Source of the DNA: Kamptonema sp. UHCC 0994
Lineage (GTDB): Bacteria; Cyanobacteriota; Cyanobacteriia; Cyanobacteriales; Microcoleaceae
DNA: 64,000 bases
Direction: 5' to 3'
NCBI RefSeq assembly: GCF_029167235.1
Contig: NZ_JARFTR010000271.1
Location: forward strand, 1 to 64,000
Part shown: one piece after another, positions 59,826 through 64,000 of the stretch
Position numbering within the stretch: the first letter of the stretch is position 1
Layout: each line of letters starts with the position of its first letter
The notes under the pieces: generated by a model
What the model was told of the DNA's origin: nothing
What the model saw: the letters and a program-made list of their open reading frames with translations, nothing else
Database searches by the model: none
Made by a program: the position numbers and the translations under genes

Positions 59826-61280
59826 ATGAATAACTCTCTCATAATTCACCAGAAAGCTGATATCTTAGTTGTTGACGATATTCCAGAAAATCTACGTCTT
59901 TTAGCAGGAATATTAGCGGAGCAAGGATACCGAATTAGACCTGCAAAGGATGGGATTCAAGCTTTGTCTATTGCTCAAAATATTCCTATCGATCTGATTT
60001 TACTGGACATTATGATGCCAGGAATGAATGGTTATGAAGTTTGCCAAAAGCTAAAAGCAGACGAAATGACTTGTGATATTCCAGTAATTTTTATCAGTGC
60101 AATTAATGAAGTGCTAGATAAAGTCAAAGCTTTTGCTGTGGGTGGAGTTGATTACATTACTAAACCTTTCCAAGCCGAAGAAGTATTGGCTCGTGTTGAA
60201 ACACAATGTCAAATGCGTTTTCTGCAAAAGAATCTTAAACAAAATAATGAGATTCTGAGTCAGAAAAATGAGGAATTAACTACAATTTTAAAACAACTGC
60301 AAGCTACCCAACAAGAACTAATTCAATCCGAAAAAATGGCAACTTTAGGACAACTGGTTGCTAGCATTGCCCATGAAGTTAATACCCCATTGGGTGCAAT
60401 TCGTTCTTCAGTGGGCAATATGTCTAAATATTTGGCTGAAACCTTTGCTGAATTGCCGACAATAATTCGCACTCTTTCTCCAGAAGAACTAGAAATTTTC
60501 TTTACTCTGGTAGAGCGATCTATTCACAAAAACTCAACAATTTCTCTGAAGGAATCTCGGAAGTTAAAACGAGAATTAATTAGACAAATGGAAACTGAAA
60601 AAATTGGTAATTGTGATGTCATTGCTGATACTTTGATTGACATGGAAATCTATCAAGATATTATACCATTTTTCCCCTTGTTAAAACTTCCTGATAGCCG
60701 AAATATTCTAGAAATTGCATACAATCTTTCTGGACTACAAAGAAGTACACAAATTATCTATACTGCTACGGAACGCGCGACAAAAGTTGTGTTTGCCTTA
60801 AAAACTTATGCTCATTACGACGAGACCGGTAAACGCATCAAAGCTAGTGTAATTCAAGGTATTGATACCGTCTTAACGCTATATCAAAATTCGCTAAAAC
60901 AAGGAGTAAGTGTTATCCGTAACTATGTAGACTTATCCTCATTTTACTGTTATCCAGATGAACTGAATCAAGTTTGGACAAATATTGTCCATAATGCTAT
61001 ACAAGCAATGGATAATCGCGGTACACTAACCATTGATGTTACTCACGCAGAACAACAAGCAAAAATTAGCATTACTGATAGCGGTTCGGGAATTTTACCA
61101 GAAATCATTCCCCGCATCTTTGAACCCTTCTTTACCACCAAACCCCCTGGAGAAGGTAGTGGCTTAGGACTGGATATAGTCAAGAAAATAGTGGAAAAAC
61201 ATCAAGGAAAAATTGAAGCCGAATCCGTTCCTGGAAAAACTACTTTTACCGTTTTCCTTCCCATGAATCTCAAACAATAG
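59826..61280 (+). CDS. Response-regulator/histidine kinase (REC-HK)
   Basis: 484 residues from the ATG at 59826; a GTG at 59781 would add 15 residues, and neither has a well-spaced Shine-Dalgarno site (AAGGA is 1 base from the ATG). An N-terminal REC domain (ADILVVDDIPENLRLLAGIL) has Asp61 in LLDIMMPGMNGYEV. A coiled coil leads into a HisKA-like region with His183 (LVASIAHEVNTPLGAI). A large helical insert separates it from the HATPase (NIVHNAIQAMDN, DSGSGIL, GSGLGLDIVKKI). This REC-first architecture lets the kinase receive phosphate from the upstream hybrid kinase and pass a signal on. Cytoplasmic. Confidence 0.9.
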   Translation: MNNSLIIHQKADILVVDDIPENLRLLAGILAEQGYRIRPAKDGIQALSIAQNIPIDLILLDIMMPGMNGYEVCQKLKADEMTCDIPVIFISAINEVLDKVKAFAVGGVDYITKPFQAEEVLARVETQCQMRFLQKNLKQNNEILSQKNEELTTILKQLQATQQELIQSEKMATLGQLVASIAHEVNTPLGAIRSSVGNMSKYLAETFAELPTIIRTLSPEELEIFFTLVERSIHKNSTISLKESRKLKRELIRQMETEKIGNCDVIADTLIDMEIYQDIIPFFPLLKLPDSRNILEIAYNLSGLQRSTQIIYTATERATKVVFALKTYAHYDETGKRIKASVIQGIDTVLTLYQNSLKQGVSVIRNYVDLSSFYCYPDELNQVWTNIVHNAIQAMDNRGTLTIDVTHAEQQAKISITDSGSGILPEIIPRIFEPFFTTKPPGEGSGLGLDIVKKIVEKHQGKIEAESVPGKTTFTVFLPMNLKQ

Positions 61281-61342
61281 ATTCATTTTTCTATGATTAA
61301 GCTCAATCAATTATCAACCATTATCCATTATCTATTGCCATC

Positions 61343-61738
61343 ATGTCTAAACCATTCATTTTATGTGTCGATGATGAAAAAGTTGTGTTGCAGAGTCTCA
61401 AAGCACAACTGAGAAAAGCCTTTGGTGATGCTTATAGTTATGAAATTGCCGAAAATGCAACTGATGCTCTAGATTTAATTGATGAACTGAACGACGAAGA
61501 TATTAGTATTCTTTTAATTATTTCAGATTGGCTGATGCCAGGAATGAAAGGAGATGAATTTCTGATTCGTGTCCATGAAAAATTCCCTAAAATTGTGAAA
61601 ATAATGCTCACCGGTCAAGCTGACGATCTTGCTATTAAGCGGGCTCAGAAATCAGCAAATCTCTATCGGTGCTTATTTAAGCCTTGGTCAGAAGTTGAGT
61701 TAATAGAAGCCATTAAATCTGGTTTAGAAAAACCATGA
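61343..61738 (+). CDS. Stand-alone response regulator (REC)
   Basis: Single receiver domain, 131 residues. ILCVDDEKVVLQSL at the N-terminus; phospho-acceptor Asp in LIISDWLMPGMKGDEFL; switch Thr in IMLTGQADD; conserved Lys in LFKPWSE. No output domain. The IISD-W-MPGMKGDE form matches the receiver of the next gene, so the two are recent relatives. It overlaps that gene by 4 bases (ATGA), so the two are translationally coupled. It probably shuttles phosphate between the kinases upstream and the cyclase. Confidence 0.93.
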   Translation: MSKPFILCVDDEKVVLQSLKAQLRKAFGDAYSYEIAENATDALDLIDELNDEDISILLIISDWLMPGMKGDEFLIRVHEKFPKIVKIMLTGQADDLAIKRAQKSANLYRCLFKPWSEVELIEAIKSGLEKP

Positions 61739-63081
61739 GTAAAAATGTAATTATCTGTGTTGATGATGAATTAACTATCCTCACAAGTCTAAAAGCAGAA
61801 CTCAGAAAAGCTTTAAGTAGTGACTACATCATTGAAATTGCCGAAGGAGGTGAAGATGCGTTAGAACTCCTGAAGGAATTAATAGCAAATGATTATGAAA
61901 TTCCTCTGATTATTTCTGACTATGTGATGCCGGAGATGAAGGGAGATGAATTATTGAGACGAGTCCACGATCTTTCTCCCAAAACCTTGAAAGTGATGCT
62001 TACAGGTCAAGCAACGATTGAAGCAGTAGCCAATGCAGTGAAGTATGCAAAACTCTACCGTTATCTTGCTAAACCTTGGCAGAATGAAGACTTAATCTTA
62101 ACTGTCACAGAAGCGATATATAGCTATCAACAAGATAGAAATATTACTAAAAAAAATGCTCAGCTTGTGCGAATGAACCAGGAGTTGAAAAAGTTAACAC
62201 TTGAACAATCTAAGTTGATTGCTGAACTTCACAAAAAAGAGCGGCATTTGCAAGAACTCAATGAGTCTTTCTTACGTTTTGTTCCGCGTCAGTTTCTCCA
62301 GTTATTAGACAAATCTAGTATTCTTGATATTCAATTAGGCGATCAGATTCAACAGGAAATTTCTGTGTTATTTTCGGATATTCGAGATTTTACCAGCTTA
62401 TCAGAAAAAATGACTCCGCAAGATAATTTTAAATTTATTAATAGCTATTTATCATGGATGGAACCGCCAATCGTGGAAAATAATGGATTTATTGATAAAT
62501 ATATTGGCGATGCGATTATGGCTTTATTTAATGGTAACGTAGATCATGCAGTCAATGCAGGGATTGCGATGCTGCAAGCACTCGCGGAATATAATATGAC
62601 TTATCACAATCCCGATCTTCCACCCATCAAGATTGGGATTGGAATTAATACAGGAATATCAATGCTAGGAATAGTGGGAGGAAAATCTCGGATGGATGGA
62701 ACTGTCATCGGAGATACGGTAAATGTAGCCTCAAGAATTGAAGAATTAACGAAACACTATGGTGTACCATTACTGATTAGCGATTGCACCTATTTTGAAT
62801 TACAAAAACCTGAAGCTTACTCTGTCCGCTTTATTGGTCAGGCTAAGGTCAAGGGTAAAGTGGAATTAGTGGGAGTCTATGAAGTTTTTGATGCGGACTC
62901 TCCCCCACTAAGAGATGCTAAATTTGCCACTAAAACCAAATTTGAACAAGCTCTGATTTTTTGTCACCAAAAGGAGTTTAAAGAAGCAGCAAAATTGTTG
63001 CAAGAGTGTCTACAAAAAACTGGGCCAGATACAGTGGCTCAAATCTATTTAGAGCGCTGTCAGCAAGCATTAATAACGTAA
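61735..63081 (+). CDS. REC-regulated class III adenylate cyclase
   Basis: Makes cAMP from ATP under control of an N-terminal receiver domain. 448 residues. REC at about 1-125 (ICVDDELTILTSLKAEL, IISDYVMPEMKGDELL), a coiled coil at about 140-185, then a class III cyclase domain with both metal-binding aspartates, Asp215 in VLFSDIRDF and Asp259 in KYIGDAIMALF. Further motifs are GIGINTGISMLGIVGG and TVIGDTVNVASRIEELT. The Lys before YIGD and the Asp in VIGDTVN are the residues that select adenine. A C-terminal helical tail resembles a TPR. The output of the phosphorelay is thus cAMP. Confidence 0.92.
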   Translation: MSKNVIICVDDELTILTSLKAELRKALSSDYIIEIAEGGEDALELLKELIANDYEIPLIISDYVMPEMKGDELLRRVHDLSPKTLKVMLTGQATIEAVANAVKYAKLYRYLAKPWQNEDLILTVTEAIYSYQQDRNITKKNAQLVRMNQELKKLTLEQSKLIAELHKKERHLQELNESFLRFVPRQFLQLLDKSSILDIQLGDQIQQEISVLFSDIRDFTSLSEKMTPQDNFKFINSYLSWMEPPIVENNGFIDKYIGDAIMALFNGNVDHAVNAGIAMLQALAEYNMTYHNPDLPPIKIGIGINTGISMLGIVGGKSRMDGTVIGDTVNVASRIEELTKHYGVPLLISDCTYFELQKPEAYSVRFIGQAKVKGKVELVGVYEVFDADSPPLRDAKFATKTKFEQALIFCHQKEFKEAAKLLQECLQKTGPDTVAQIYLERCQQALIT

Positions 63082-63129
63082 CTATTTAATGCTGTGAGTG
63101 GTTTTGAATACGCTAAATTATAGCATTTT

Positions 63130-64000
63130 CTAGCGCAATAACTGATTAATCATCTGATTTGATTGTGACTCATAACTCCCGCCAAACAAATTAAAGTGAT
63201 TCAAAATGTGATAAAGATTATATAGAATCTTCCTCCTCTCATAACCTCCCTCTAAGGGCCAAACATCATTATATCCCCGATAAAATGCCGCCGAAAAGCC
63301 GCCAAATAACTCTGTCATCGCGATATCAACTTCTCGATCTCCCCAATAGGATGCTGGATCGAAAATTACGGGTTCTCCTGTAGATGTTACCCCTGCATTC
63401 CCCCCCCACAAATCGCCGTGAACTAGGGAAGGTTGCGGTTTATGACTTGCTAACAAATCAGGAATTACTGCTAATAAACGTTCCCCTTGGGGAAAATGAC
63501 CGCCTCGACGTTTAGCTAATTTTAACTGATAACCAATCCGATGTTCTGCCCAAAAATCAGCCCAATTTGCCATCCAAGTATTAATCTGTGGCGTTGAACC
63601 AATCGTATTATTAATATCCCCACCAAAATCACCTTTTAACAAAGTAGAACTAGACGGATTGTATTGGTGCATAGCCGCTAATTTGCGCCCCATCTCTTCC
63701 CAAGTTTTATTATCGCCACGCCCGCCTAAATCTAACCATTCCAACACAATATAAGCAGAATTTCCCTCAGTTCCCCAACAAATCGGTTGAGGAACCCGAA
63801 TTGTCTGGCTATCCCACATTTGCTGCAATCCTAATGCTTCCGCCTCAAACATTGCTACTTGTGATGCTTGATTTAATTTTACAAAATAGTTGCGGGAACC
63901 GTCGCTGATTTCATACCCTTGATTAATACATCCACCACTAACTGAACGGCGGTTATCTATCTGAAATTTCTCTCTTGTTACTTCGGTAATTTGTGTAGCA
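63130..64000 (-). CDS. Fructosamine kinase family protein (5' end beyond window)
   Basis: Phosphorylates ketosamines (glycated lysines) so that they decompose, a protein-repair activity; cytoplasmic. The frame stays open to the window edge, so the N-terminus is missing; about 290 residues are visible. An internal ATG at 63852 is not the start, because SVSGGCINQGYEISDGSRNY and FVKLNQASQV precede it and match the family's N-lobe with its Lys. Further motifs are SLVHGDLWGGNAGV (catalytic Asp) and VIFDPASYWGDREVDIAM, with its metal Asp. It ends NLFGGSYESQSNQMINQLL. Convergent with the cyclase gene. Confidence 0.92.
   Translation of the reverse strand, partial: ATQITEVTREKFQIDNRRSVSGGCINQGYEISDGSRNYFVKLNQASQVAMFEAEALGLQQMWDSQTIRVPQPICWGTEGNSAYIVLEWLDLGGRGDNKTWEEMGRKLAAMHQYNPSSSTLLKGDFGGDINNTIGSTPQINTWMANWADFWAEHRIGYQLKLAKRRGGHFPQGERLLAVIPDLLASHKPQPSLVHGDLWGGNAGVTSTGEPVIFDPASYWGDREVDIAMTELFGGFSAAFYRGYNDVWPLEGGYERRKILYNLYHILNHFNLFGGSYESQSNQMINQLLR

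Overview
The window comes from a filamentous, probably non-heterocystous cyanobacterium of the Oscillatoria/Microcoleus type (inference). The evidence is the dense GCGATCGC (HIP1) sites, a full-length hetR with a PatX-like RGSGR peptide gene nearby, crtO, a CO2-uptake NDH-1 operon, the cyanobacterial 2-oxoglutarate decarboxylase/SSADH pair, and intergenic regions full of short tandem repeats and small palindromic MITE-like elements. No rRNA, tRNA, CRISPR array or complete insertion sequence was seen.

Layout. 0-7.3 kb: mostly minus-strand housekeeping and hypothetical genes (secreted PPC-like protein, S66 LD-carboxypeptidase, methionine aminopeptidase, GT4 glycosyltransferase, GCS2-like ligase, HEAT-repeat membrane protein). 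7.4-17 kb: a NERD/UvrD-like helicase with a pentapeptide-repeat tail, an Rpn/PD-(D/E)XK protein, a TPR lipoprotein, a broken trypsin-like protease gene and several exported small proteins. 17-26.3 kb: a saccharopine dehydrogenase-like protein, crtO, hetR, a TonB-like protein divergent from exbB-exbD, and patX. 26.5-34.6 kb: an FAD oxidoreductase, a zinc alcohol dehydrogenase, cysC and a polysaccharide export pair (SLBB protein plus Wzc-like tyrosine kinase).

34.9-39.5 kb: the most interesting block. A tight operon encodes a MotA-type protein with a long helical tail (ZorA-like), a MotB/OmpA protein (ZorB-like) and an EH-signature protein (ZorC-like). It is preceded by a small unknown gene, and no ZorD helicase or ZorE nuclease follows. 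It looks like a minimal or variant Zorya-type membrane-motor defence system.

39.8-43.2 kb: SSADH, a DUF2283 gene and 2-oxoglutarate decarboxylase, which together bypass 2-oxoglutarate dehydrogenase in the cyanobacterial TCA cycle. 43.5-49.6 kb: a LOV-PAS-GGDEF-EAL protein, a CPBP protease, DUF3326 and a ferredoxin. 49.8-54.9 kb: ndhF-ndhD-cup (NDH-1 CO2 hydration complex), with a truncated CDP-alcohol phosphatidyltransferase and a MITE lodged between ndhD and cup. 55-64 kb: a DUF4214-sulfotransferase, a DUF697 GTPase, a four-gene signalling operon ending in an adenylate cyclase, and the start-truncated end of a fructosamine kinase gene.

Three things run through the window. Heptad tandem repeats (GGTAATT, TTCCTTC, CTAGCCC types) lie between genes and also in frame inside them, where GGTAATT on the antisense strand is read as NYQLPIT. 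A family of roughly 90-bp MITEs has ends like AGGACTTACGC. Small gene remnants (ExbD tail, GTPase tail, phosphatidyltransferase head, protease head, DUF4258 head) lie in the gaps. All functions are inferred from sequence reading alone; no database search was run.
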